In this document: one piece after another, positions 6,721-14,397 of the stretch | Layout of the letters: each line of letters starts with the position of its first letter | How positions within the stretch are numbered: position 1 is the first letter of the stretch | From: an uncultured Blautia sp. | GTDB lineage: Bacteria > Bacillota > Clostridia > Lachnospirales > Lachnospiraceae | Reading direction: 5' to 3' | Assembly (NCBI GenBank): GCA_934378195.1 | Contig: CAKRPO010000010.1 | Span: 1 to 54,657 of the forward strand | Length of the DNA: 54,657 nucleotides | Program-made: the position numbers and the translations under genes | The notes under the pieces: generated by a model | Seen by the model: the letters and a program-made list of their open reading frames with translations, nothing else | Told to the model about the DNA's origin: nothing | Databases searched by the model: none

Positions 6721-8424
6721 ATGACAGGAAAGAAAAAGCTGCCGATAGGAATAGAGAGTTTTGAAGAAATCCAGAAAGAAGAATTCTATTATGTCGATAA
6801 GACAGGATTGATCGAACAACTTCTTGAGAAATGGGCGAAGGTAAATCTTTTTACCCGCCCGAGGCGCTTTGGTAAATCTTTGAATATGAGCATGCTGAAG
6901 GCTTTTTTTGAAATTGGTGGTGATCCTGCATTATTCGAAGGCTTGAAGATTTCGGAGAAGAAGGAACTTTGTGAGAAATACATGGGACAGTTTCCTGTTA
7001 TTTCTATTAGCCTGAAGAATGTAGAGGGTTTAACTTTTGAAGCAGCAAAAAAATCTCTAAAGGATACGTTAGGGATGGAAGCGAGACGGTTCTACTTTCT
7101 GAAACAGAGTGCAGGTCTTACAGATGAAGAAAAAGAATCCTATAAAGCGTTGATTGGTGTAGATGATACAGGTGATTTTCAGATGTCTGATACTGCAATG
7201 GAAAAAGCTCTTTTGACATTATCGTCATTACTTCACAAACATTATAATAAATCAGTAATCCTTCTGATTGACGAATATGATGTGCCGTTGGATAAGGCTT
7301 TTCAGTATGGCTATTATGATGAGATGGTATCTTTGATCAGAAATATGTTTGGCAATGCATTAAAGACAAATCCAGATCTTTATTTTGCTGTTTTGACGGG
7401 CTGCCTGAGGATTTCAAAAGAGAGTATTTTTACAGGTCTGAATAATTTGAAAGTGATGTCGATCACGGATGTGAGGTTTGACGAATACTTTGGATTTACA
7501 GACATAGAAGTAAAAGATATTTTGGAATATTATGGCTTATCTGAGCATTATGCAGAGGTCAAAGAATGGTATGATGGGTATCGCTTTGGAAATGAAGAAG
7601 TATATTGTCCATGGGATGTGATCAATTACTGTGAACTTCTGACAGTAGATTCAGAGGCACCGCCGCAGAATTACTGGTCCAATACCAGCGGGAATGCGAT
7701 GGTGCGCAGATTTATAGATAAAGCAGATGTAAAGACCCGGGATGAGATAGAACGACTGATTTCCGGGGAAGAGATTGTGAAAGAAATCCATCAGGATCTC
7801 ACATATAATGAGTTGGACAGCAGTATTGAAAACCTGTGGAGCGTACTTTTTACGACCGGTTATCTGACCCAGCGTGGCCAGGCCGGAGAAGATCAGTACA
7901 GACTGGTGATACCAAATCTGGAGATCAGAAAACTGTTTATCAGGCAGATCCGGGAGTGGTTCCGGGATGTATCACGAAATGATGGAGAGACACTGAATCA
8001 GTTCTGTAATGCATTTGTAGAGAAAAATCCTGCGAAAATCGAAGAACTGTTTGGCGATTATCTGTGGAATACGATCAGCATCCGTGATACTGCGTCTGCA
8101 AAGAAAGAGAATTTTTATCATGGAATCCTTCTGGGACTTTTGGGATATAAGTCTAACTGGCTGGTCAAATCAAATGCAGAATCCGGAATTGGATACAGTG
8201 ATATTCTTGTGGAAGCACCTGATAACCGTACAGGTATCGTCATTGAGCTGAAATATGCCGAAAGAGGTGATATGGATGCTGCCTGCGAAGAAGCACTGCA
8301 GCAGATCGAAAACCGAGATTACGTAGCGAAACTGAAAGAAGATGGTATGAGGAACATCATTAAGTACGGGATTGCATGTTATAAGAAGAATTGTAAAGTG
8401 GTGCTGGGAAAATCATTGGGCTAA
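6721..8424 (+). CDS. AAA-ATPase / PD-(D/E)XK nuclease-like protein (AAA_9 plus PDDEXK_9, DUF1703 type)
   Basis: 567 residues from the ATG at 6721, which has GGAGGTGCAGGA directly upstream. The N-terminal signature LPIGIESFEEIQ..FYYVDKTGLI is typical of this family. A modified Walker A (RPRRFGKSLNM, about residues 46-56) and a Walker B (ILLIDEYD, about 180-187) mark the ATPase. The C-terminal region has the restriction-nuclease-like core: Asp in YSDILVE (about 494) and IELK (about 507-510). These genes occur in many near-identical copies in gut Firmicutes and Bacteroidetes and are considered accessory. Their biological role is not established. It is flanked by two terminators, so it is probably monocistronic. 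Confidence 0.88.
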   Translation: MTGKKKLPIGIESFEEIQKEEFYYVDKTGLIEQLLEKWAKVNLFTRPRRFGKSLNMSMLKAFFEIGGDPALFEGLKISEKKELCEKYMGQFPVISISLKNVEGLTFEAAKKSLKDTLGMEARRFYFLKQSAGLTDEEKESYKALIGVDDTGDFQMSDTAMEKALLTLSSLLHKHYNKSVILLIDEYDVPLDKAFQYGYYDEMVSLIRNMFGNALKTNPDLYFAVLTGCLRISKESIFTGLNNLKVMSITDVRFDEYFGFTDIEVKDILEYYGLSEHYAEVKEWYDGYRFGNEEVYCPWDVINYCELLTVDSEAPPQNYWSNTSGNAMVRRFIDKADVKTRDEIERLISGEEIVKEIHQDLTYNELDSSIENLWSVLFTTGYLTQRGQAGEDQYRLVIPNLEIRKLFIRQIREWFRDVSRNDGETLNQFCNAFVEKNPAKIEELFGDYLWNTISIRDTASAKKENFYHGILLGLLGYKSNWLVKSNAESGIGYSDILVEAPDNRTGIVIELKYAERGDMDAACEEALQQIENRDYVAKLKEDGMRNIIKYGIACYKKNCKVVLGKSLG

Positions 8425-8432
8425 TGAAATTA

Positions 8433-8463
8433 TTTGGGAAATCATCATATATGATTTCCCAAA
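8433..8463. terminator. Hairpin terminator after the AAA-ATPase gene
   Basis: A perfect 13-bp stem (8433-8445 with 8451-8463) closes a 5-base loop. It begins 8 bases after the stop codon; the T tract is weak (TTTATT). Confidence 0.7.
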
Positions 8464-8467
8464 TTTA

Positions 8468-8497
8468 TTGACATTGTTGTACAGATTATGCCATAAT
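8468..8497 (+). promoter_or_regulatory. Promoter of the transglutaminase-like gene
   Basis: TTGACA (8468-8473) and CATAAT (8492-8497) are 18 bases apart, immediately after the preceding terminator. About 110 bases of leader precede the start codon. Confidence 0.55.
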
Positions 8498-8608
8498 TAT
8501 ATTTATGCAGAAATAGATAAGTTTTAAATATAATATGAATATGAAACCATATTTTAATGGAAGATTCATGGGTGTAATCTGTAGGAGACAGAGAAGGTGA
8601 GGGAAGGC

Positions 8609-10867
8609 ATGAGGAAAAGATTTTTAAAATATTGTGTTGCAGGGATATTTTTGTCAACAGTGGTTTTGTCTGGCACAATGGTATGTTATGGGCAGGATGA
8701 TGTGGAAGTAGAAATATCTGAGCCTGAGGAGGCGGCAATTCCTGAGACGGATTCCATTGTATCAGAAGAAATACCGGAGTTGGACATAGAAGAAGCAGAA
8801 GCGTTTGATGATGGAGATGCCGCTGAGGTAGAATTGCCGGATGATATAGACGTATCGGATGTTGGTACAACGACATATGCTCATAGTGAGACTGCAACTC
8901 AGGGAAATGTTACCTTAAAGGTTGAATGGAATGACCCGGTATTAGGACAGAATATGACATTCCATGTTTCGGCAGAGGGTGGAAGCGGTGCATATAAATT
9001 TAGAATGGATGCACCAAGTTATTCAAATCCTAATGAATATGCTTATGAATCGGTTGCTGATCCTAGCCGTGGTGAGTGGATGAACTACACCAATGAGTGT
9101 AGTTCTTATGATTATACTTTTATGATGACTGCTTCAGGAACATATAATTTCAGATTTTATGTTATGGATAAAGCATCTAATGTCTATTATTTGCGTGTAA
9201 GTATTTACATTCAGGTAGCAGATGCAGATTATCCAAGTGTGAATTCAATTATCGCATCGGCTGTTTCTAAATGCAACAATAAGACAGATGGCTCTGATTA
9301 TGAAAAGGCGTTGTGGTTACATGACTGGCTTATCCAGCAGCTGAATTATGACAATTCTTTGAAATGGTCTTCGGCGGAGAGTGCATTGACACGAGGTTTG
9401 GGTACTTGTCAGGCATATGAAAGCGCTTATTCACGTTTGCTTACAGCTGTAGGTATTGAGAATGCAGAGACAAGGGATACTTATGATGGACATACCTGGA
9501 ATGCAATGAAGCTTGATGGAGAATGGTATCAGGTGGATTGTACATGGGATGACACAGAAGATCACTGGTATAATTTTGATCAGAAACGTCTGTACTTTGG
9601 CCTGACAGATGAACTTATGGCTTTGGCACACAATGGGCATACACAGATTTATACTGCGAATGGCTATCCTACCCGTTCTACAAGTTTGACAGATAATTAT
9701 TTTGTCAGATCTGGAGATGCTGCAAATTGGGCAGAAACATATGCTGACAGAATTCAACAAAAGTTGAATGCTGGTGAAACAGAGTTTACTATTTCAGCAG
9801 ATAATGCTACATATCCGCCAAGTATTTCAGGTATTCAGAATGGAATCATTGCTTATGCGATGAGTCAGATGAATTGGTCTGTGGATGGTACAAAGATATC
9901 TTTACAGGCTGTTGGTGGTGCGACAGAATTTGCTTTTATGGCGACAAAAGGAGGTTCTGTTACCGGCGAAAAGTTTTATGGATATACTCTGAATCTGGAT
10001 GGAACGATTGCAATCAATATGTATATGGAGTTGCCAGAGAACCTTGCTACTGATGCAAATGCATATATGGAATTTATACTTCCAAATGGAAGTACATCGC
10101 GAGTAATGGTTAAAGATGCATTGCAAAAAAAAGGGTATTATATATTCTCCGGAAGAGTCGCAGCTAAGGAAATGTCACAAGATGTTAAGGTAAGAATGTA
10201 TACGGCAAATGAATGCGGAAAGGAATATTCAGTTAGTGTTCAGAAATATGCGGAGGAGATCATAAATCATCCGGCAAACTATGATGAATATTCGATAAAA
10301 CTGGTAAAGAGCTTATTAAATTATGGAGCTGCTGCACAGACTCTGTTTGATTATCATACAGACAAACTGGCGAATAAAAACTTATTGCCAGAAGATAAAG
10401 TGATATCTGATGTGGATTTTTCTCAGTATGAGCATTCTTTGAATCAAAACAATAATGAGAACGGCATTAAATGGTATGGCAGTTCATTGGTTTTGGAATC
10501 CGATACATGTGTAAGAGATTATTTCAGCCTGGATGCATCATCACAGATCAATAATTATACTTTTGAATTGGGAGAAAGCAATGCGACAAAACTGGAACCT
10601 AAGCAAAGGGTAATTAATGGTGAAACGTATTATTATGTAGAAATTCCTAATATCAAGGCACAGAATCTGGACAAGGGTATTGAAGTAAATGTGCGAGATC
10701 GGGCAGGCAAAAATATAATAAAACTGAAATATAATGCGTTCAGTTATGCATATTCTATGTCGAAGAAATCAACTACAGATGCAAATACAAAGCAGGCAAT
10801 GAAAGCGTTATATCAGTATTGGCTGGATGCGAAAGCCTATGTGGACAACAAAAACAAAAATGTATAA
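8609..10867 (+). CDS. Secreted transglutaminase-like (papain-fold) protein
   Basis: 752 residues from the ATG at 8609 (a GTG 12 bases earlier is possible). An N-terminal signal peptide (MRKRFLKYCVAGIFLSTVVLSGT) is followed by a Glu/Asp-rich stretch. A domain at about 220-340 has the transglutaminase-like triad: Cys267 (GTCQAYES), His295 (DGHTWNAMKLDGEWYQVD) and Asp310 (DCTWDD), with the usual order and spacing. The C-terminal 400 residues are unassigned and beta-rich with a helical end. No sortase signal is seen. Such proteins usually act as extracellular proteases or amidases. Lasso-peptide leader peptidases share the fold but are small and cytosolic, so this one is unlikely to process the peptide encoded 21 bases downstream. 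The frame ends where the peptide operon begins. Confidence 0.85.
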   Translation: MRKRFLKYCVAGIFLSTVVLSGTMVCYGQDDVEVEISEPEEAAIPETDSIVSEEIPELDIEEAEAFDDGDAAEVELPDDIDVSDVGTTTYAHSETATQGNVTLKVEWNDPVLGQNMTFHVSAEGGSGAYKFRMDAPSYSNPNEYAYESVADPSRGEWMNYTNECSSYDYTFMMTASGTYNFRFYVMDKASNVYYLRVSIYIQVADADYPSVNSIIASAVSKCNNKTDGSDYEKALWLHDWLIQQLNYDNSLKWSSAESALTRGLGTCQAYESAYSRLLTAVGIENAETRDTYDGHTWNAMKLDGEWYQVDCTWDDTEDHWYNFDQKRLYFGLTDELMALAHNGHTQIYTANGYPTRSTSLTDNYFVRSGDAANWAETYADRIQQKLNAGETEFTISADNATYPPSISGIQNGIIAYAMSQMNWSVDGTKISLQAVGGATEFAFMATKGGSVTGEKFYGYTLNLDGTIAINMYMELPENLATDANAYMEFILPNGSTSRVMVKDALQKKGYYIFSGRVAAKEMSQDVKVRMYTANECGKEYSVSVQKYAEEIINHPANYDEYSIKLVKSLLNYGAAAQTLFDYHTDKLANKNLLPEDKVISDVDFSQYEHSLNQNNNENGIKWYGSSLVLESDTCVRDYFSLDASSQINNYTFELGESNATKLEPKQRVINGETYYYVEIPNIKAQNLDKGIEVNVRDRAGKNIIKLKYNAFSYAYSMSKKSTTDANTKQAMKALYQYWLDAKAYVDNKNKNV

Positions 10868-10887
10868 TGAAAAGAGAGACTAAAGAA

Positions 10888-11031
10888 ATGAATGAAAAGA
10901 AAATTTATGAGAAACCGGAAATGGAAGTGACTGTGTTTGAAGTAGAGGATGTAATAAGAACAAGTAATGAAAATGAATCAGAGATAGATAAACCCAATAT
11001 ATTTTACAGTGATGATGAGATGAACTGGTGA
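10888..11031 (+). CDS. Candidate RiPP precursor peptide (47 residues)
   Basis: A 47-residue peptide, MNEKKIYEKPEMEVTVF at the start and YSDDEMNW at the end. The leader-like half has YEKP (residues 7-10), which matches the YxxP element that PqqD-like recognition domains read in lasso-peptide leaders. Thr-Ser (27-28) could mark the leader/core border, as lasso leaders carry Thr at the penultimate position. The C-terminal half is acidic and Asn/Ser-rich. An in-frame ATG at 10867 overlapping the previous stop is an alternative start; neither has a strong ribosome binding site. It sits directly upstream of PqqD-like, nucleotidyltransferase, protease and kinase genes. Precursor status is inference from size, motif and context. 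Confidence 0.6.
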   Translation: MNEKKIYEKPEMEVTVFEVEDVIRTSNENESEIDKPNIFYSDDEMNW

Positions 11032-11039
11032 TCATAAGT

Positions 11040-11070
11040 AAGGGTGGGCATTTTCTGTCTACCCTTTTAT
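11040..11070 (+). terminator. Attenuator-like hairpin between the peptide gene and modification genes
   Basis: An 11-bp stem with two G-T pairs (11040-11050 with 11056-11066), loop TTTTC, then TTTAT. Located 9 bases after the peptide's stop codon and 24 bases before the next start, it could let more transcript be made for the peptide than for the enzymes, a known layout in RiPP operons. Confidence 0.5.
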
Positions 11071-11093
11071 TAGATTGAGGGAGAAGAAGGTTA

Positions 11094-12323
11094 GTGGAAA
11101 AATCACAGCAGAATAATAAACAATGGCAAAGTGCCGGCACTTATCTTATAAAGCTACTGTGGTATGCACTTCATGATCAGCAACCGGAGAAGAAACCAGA
11201 GGAATGTACCTGGCAGCAGGTATGGATGTTAGCAAAACGAAACAATGTAGAATGCACAGTTAGTTCTGTTATTGACAGGGTGACTGAAGAGATGCCAGAA
11301 AAGATTCGGAAATCCTGGAGAGAGGCGCAGAAACGGAATCTGTATCGACAGGTGTGTTTTGATATAGAAAAGGAAAGAATCACTATGAAAATGGCAGAAT
11401 GTGGAATTGCAAGTCTGCCATTAAAAGGAATTCTGGTATCAGGTTACTACCCGGCACCTGGAATGCGCTGGATGTGTGACAACGATATTCTCTATGGATA
11501 TATTGAACCAGAATCAGACAGTGGTTTTAAGTTAAAAGGTGATGGATTATCAGAACAGGAATACTGGCAGGAACAGGCACAGAAGAAATTGTGCGAGATT
11601 ATGAAGAAGCAGGGGTATATGGCGGAAAGCCTAAAAGGACCGCATGATGTATATCATAAAAAGCCTTTTTTTAATTTCGAGATGCACAAAAGACTTGTTT
11701 CAGAGGATAGTAAATTTGCAGTATATTATATGAATCCATGGAAAAGAGCGATTCCAATAGAGGGAAGTCCTTTACAATTTCGATTTTCAGACGAAGATGA
11801 GTATCTTTTTCTTATTGCACATGCGTACAAACATTTTGACGCTAGTGGCTGTGGTATTCGAACATTGGTAGATGAATATGTGATTTTGCAGGCAAAAAAG
11901 AAACTGGACTGGGAGTATATTAACAGAGAACTGGAGCAGATAGGACTCACTGATTTTGAGAAAAAATTAAGGAATACGGCAGTACATGCGTTTGGTGAAA
12001 ATAATCAGTTGAATAAGGAAGAATGGCAGATCATTTTTTATATGCTAGGCTGTGGAACATATGGCACCTCGGCAAACCGAATAAGAAGAGAACTGCAAAA
12101 ACTGGAAGAAACGAATGCGGAATCTGTGAAACAAAGGTATCTAAAAGAACGATTCTGGATTGATGAGAAGAGAATGAAAGAGTTTTTTCCATTTTTCTAT
12201 AGACATTCAAAGCTACGTTTGATACTTCCTCTGTATAGATTAGTAAAAGGTCTTCTCGTTCATCCAAGATATTTGATGGATGAATGGAAAGTGTTGAAAC
12301 AATATATCTCGAAAAAAGAATAA
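11094..12323 (+). CDS. Nucleotidyltransferase-family protein (PF14907 type) of the peptide operon
   Basis: 409 residues with a GTG start preceded by GAGAAGAAGG. Residues 108-131 carry the family signature: LPLKG, then Arg125 and the acidic pair Asp129/Asp131 (RWMCDNDIL) expected to bind metal and nucleotide. The remaining helical region is usual for this group. Members of this family accompany HprK-like kinases in lasso-peptide clusters such as that of paeninodin, where they are thought to modify the phosphorylated peptide. Here it is the first enzyme gene after the candidate precursor. Its substrate is not shown by sequence. Confidence 0.75.
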   Translation: MEKSQQNNKQWQSAGTYLIKLLWYALHDQQPEKKPEECTWQQVWMLAKRNNVECTVSSVIDRVTEEMPEKIRKSWREAQKRNLYRQVCFDIEKERITMKMAECGIASLPLKGILVSGYYPAPGMRWMCDNDILYGYIEPESDSGFKLKGDGLSEQEYWQEQAQKKLCEIMKKQGYMAESLKGPHDVYHKKPFFNFEMHKRLVSEDSKFAVYYMNPWKRAIPIEGSPLQFRFSDEDEYLFLIAHAYKHFDASGCGIRTLVDEYVILQAKKKLDWEYINRELEQIGLTDFEKKLRNTAVHAFGENNQLNKEEWQIIFYMLGCGTYGTSANRIRRELQKLEETNAESVKQRYLKERFWIDEKRMKEFFPFFYRHSKLRLILPLYRLVKGLLVHPRYLMDEWKVLKQYISKKE

Positions 12324-12326
12324 AAA

Positions 12327-12626
12327 ATGAATAAGGTGAATGGAGTCAGCAGTAAGATGGTAAAGATTAAAGAAGGATTTGTGATGCGGCAGGTAGCTGG
12401 TCAGGCAATAGTGATCGCAATTGGAAAAGCAAGTGAGAAATTTCACGGAATGATCAATCTGAATGAGTCTGGCAGCTGCATATGGAAAGGTATTGAAGAG
12501 GGACTGGATGTAGAGAAAATCGCGGACAGAATCGTTCAGGAGTTTGAAGTTGATTATTGGACTGCACTTAAAGACACGCAAGAGATGATGGATAAAATGA
12601 AAGAACAGGGAATTTTGGAAGATTGA
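12327..12626 (+). CDS. PqqD-family peptide-binding protein (RiPP recognition element)
   Basis: 99 residues with the PqqD fold pattern: an N-terminal beta region ending GKASEKFHGMINLNESGSCIWKGIEEG, where LNESGSCIW corresponds to the family's LN.tg..iw signature, followed by helices (VEKIADRIVQEFEVDYWTALKDTQEMM). PqqD-like domains bind the leader of a precursor peptide and present it to modifying enzymes. The gene follows the nucleotidyltransferase stop by 3 bases and overlaps the next start by 4, so translation is tightly coupled. The likely partner is the 47-residue peptide with its YxxP motif. Confidence 0.85.
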   Translation: MNKVNGVSSKMVKIKEGFVMRQVAGQAIVIAIGKASEKFHGMINLNESGSCIWKGIEEGLDVEKIADRIVQEFEVDYWTALKDTQEMMDKMKEQGILED

Positions 12627-13063
12627 AAGAATCGTTACATATAGAGGAGGTCCTTAAAGAAAAGGGCATTTATATATCCACTTCGGTTGGAAGCAGTATG
12701 TGTCCGATGCTGCGAAGTTGCAGAGATACCATTATTATTCGACCGGTGAATGGACGATTAAAAAAATATGATATTCCGTTGTACAAAAGGGGAAAAAATT
12801 ATATTCTGCATCGAATCGTAAAAGTAACACCGAATGGATATGTGATTTGTGGAGATAATTGTCTGAATAAAGAATATCTGGTGACAGATCGACAGATTAT
12901 AGGTGTATTGAACGGCTTTTACCGAGATAACAAAGAGATTGACATGAATGGAATTGGTTATAGGTTGTATTGCCGTTTGTGGGTAGCCTTATATCCGATT
13001 CGATATATAATAAAGCGTCTGGGAATGTTTGCAAGGACAGTAGTGAAGAAGGTGAAGAGATAA
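12623..13063 (+). CDS. S24/S26-type serine peptidase of the peptide operon
   Basis: 146 residues from a TTG start overlapping the PqqD stop (TTGA). The motif GSSMCPML (23-30) places the nucleophile at Ser25, and ILHRIVKV supplies His63, as in SipW/ER-type signal peptidases that use Ser-His rather than Ser-Lys. VICGDN follows at about 73. There is no clear N-terminal membrane anchor; the C-terminal part (about 112-135) is amphipathic to hydrophobic and may bind the membrane. In this operon it is a candidate for removing the leader peptide, since no dedicated lasso leader peptidase is present. That role is inferred from context. Confidence 0.75.
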   Translation: MKESLHIEEVLKEKGIYISTSVGSSMCPMLRSCRDTIIIRPVNGRLKKYDIPLYKRGKNYILHRIVKVTPNGYVICGDNCLNKEYLVTDRQIIGVLNGFYRDNKEIDMNGIGYRLYCRLWVALYPIRYIIKRLGMFARTVVKKVKR

Positions 13064-13773
13064 AGATTAAGATAAAACTGGCAGATATTGTATTTGAAAT
13101 ACATGGGCAGTATGCTTACCTGAAGGAATATTGTAGGGATTATCTGACTGATAAAGAATCAGAGGTTCAAATAGAAGTCACAGAAAATGATATTCTTGCA
13201 GAGCTTCAGGATATGGAAAGCAACAATTTTTCATTTCCTTATCTGGAAACTTTGGCAGTACTTCGCAAGATTGCAGATTTTATGCCAGAACGGAATAGAT
13301 TTCTGATGCATGGGGCAGCTTTGAGCTGGAAAAATAATGGATTTATGTTTGCAGCACCCAGCGGGACAGGAAAATCTACACATATTGCTTTATGGAAAAG
13401 ATATTTGGGGGAAGATATAAAGATTATCAATGGAGATAAACCTATTTTGCGAGTAACCGAAAACGAAGTTCGAATATATGGAACTCCATGGGCGGGAAAA
13501 GAACAGTGGCAGAGTAATGCAAATGTTCCTTTAAAGGGAATTTGTTTGTTACAAAGAGGAAAAGAGAATCACATTCGACAGATAAGACCAGTAGAGGTAT
13601 TGCCGCAGCTAATGCAACAGGTATATTACACCAGTGATGTGGGAATGGCTGCAAAGACAATGGAACTGTTGAATCAGGTATTTGCTCAGGTGCCGGTGTA
13701 TCAGATGGAATGTAACATCTCTGAGGAAGCAATGAGATGTAGTTTTAATGAGATGAGAAAAGTGTGTGAATGA
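12970..13773 (+). CDS. HPr-kinase-like (HprK-fold) kinase of the peptide operon
   Basis: Up to 267 residues. The conserved core is HGAALSW (114-120), Walker A APSGTGKST (129-137), NGDKPIL (154-160) and GTPWAGKE (171-178), typical of HprK-like kinases of lasso and related peptide clusters, which phosphorylate Ser in the peptide (paeninodin). The start is unclear: the only NTG codons in frame are TTG 12970 and GTG 12979, both deep inside the protease gene. Residues before about 31 do not look like part of the fold. An ATT or ATA near 13063 after AAGGTGAAGAG is an alternative. The gene ends in a 4-base ATGA overlap with the next. Confidence 0.8.
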   Translation: MPFVGSLISDSIYNKASGNVCKDSSEEGEEIKIKIKLADIVFEIHGQYAYLKEYCRDYLTDKESEVQIEVTENDILAELQDMESNNFSFPYLETLAVLRKIADFMPERNRFLMHGAALSWKNNGFMFAAPSGTGKSTHIALWKRYLGEDIKIINGDKPILRVTENEVRIYGTPWAGKEQWQSNANVPLKGICLLQRGKENHIRQIRPVEVLPQLMQQVYYTSDVGMAAKTMELLNQVFAQVPVYQMECNISEEAMRCSFNEMRKVCE

Positions 13774-14342
13774 GAATGAAAAACAAAAAGAAATTAATAG
13801 CCATAGCGGTAATCGTTATATTTGCCGTAGCAGCAGCGTGGATCTGGACGGGCAGCAGGGCTGACAATACCGCTACATCCAGGCAAACTCAAACCAAAGT
13901 CCAGACAGGCAATGGTACAGAAAAAAGCACAGAAGAAACTGTGACAGACAGGGAGAAAGCTACAAAGAAAACGTCTGTATCTCCGACAGAATCTGTGCCG
14001 AGTCCCACTGCAGCTCCTGAGCCGGAGAGTCATGAATCTGCCGAACAGGAAACGACCACAAAGACAGAGAACAAGGAATCGCCAGATACATCCGAAACCG
14101 TATCTGACACACAGCAGACACAGGCGGTAGAAGGTCCGGATGGAGAGGTGATCCTTACTCCCGAAACGCAGTCATCCCAGAAGAAAAAAACATCTTCAAA
14201 AAAGGAAACAAAGAAACAGGATGATGCTTCAAAGGGTTCAGTATCAGATTCATCGAAAACAAATACATCAGGTTCAGATTCGTCAGAATCCGGCACAGTC
14301 AGCCAAAGCGTAGAACTGCCGCTGGTCCCGGCACAGGACTGA
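13770..14342 (+). CDS. Ser/Thr-rich membrane-anchored protein, last gene of the peptide operon
   Basis: 190 residues. A basic start (MRMKNKKK) precedes one hydrophobic segment (IAIAVIVIFAVAAAWIW, about 9-27), giving a signal anchor or uncleaved signal peptide. The rest is low-complexity, rich in Ser, Thr, Glu and Lys with Pro-containing repeats (SVPSPTAAPEPES), so mostly disordered and outside the cell. No family was recognised. Its ATG overlaps the kinase stop (ATGA), so it is translationally coupled and belongs to the operon. It may be an immunity-type or surface component; phosphorylation by the kinase would need a cytosolic stage. Function unknown. Confidence 0.65.
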   Translation: MRMKNKKKLIAIAVIVIFAVAAAWIWTGSRADNTATSRQTQTKVQTGNGTEKSTEETVTDREKATKKTSVSPTESVPSPTAAPEPESHESAEQETTTKTENKESPDTSETVSDTQQTQAVEGPDGEVILTPETQSSQKKKTSSKKETKKQDDASKGSVSDSSKTNTSGSDSSESGTVSQSVELPLVPAQD

Positions 14343-14361
14343 TATCTGATTTTACAAAAGC

Positions 14362-14393
14362 TAAGCCAGGAGAATCAAACGTCTCCTGGCTTA
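14362..14393. terminator. Bidirectional terminator between the peptide operon and fliB
   Basis: A perfect 12-bp stem (14362-14373 with 14382-14393) with an 8-base loop lies between convergent genes. It has T-rich flanks on both strands. Confidence 0.85.
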
Positions 14394-14397
14394 ACTT

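Noticed and set aside
10888..14342. Complete lasso-peptide cluster
   Set aside because: No Asn-synthetase-like cyclase and no small cytosolic leader peptidase; the upstream transglutaminase-like protein is secreted.
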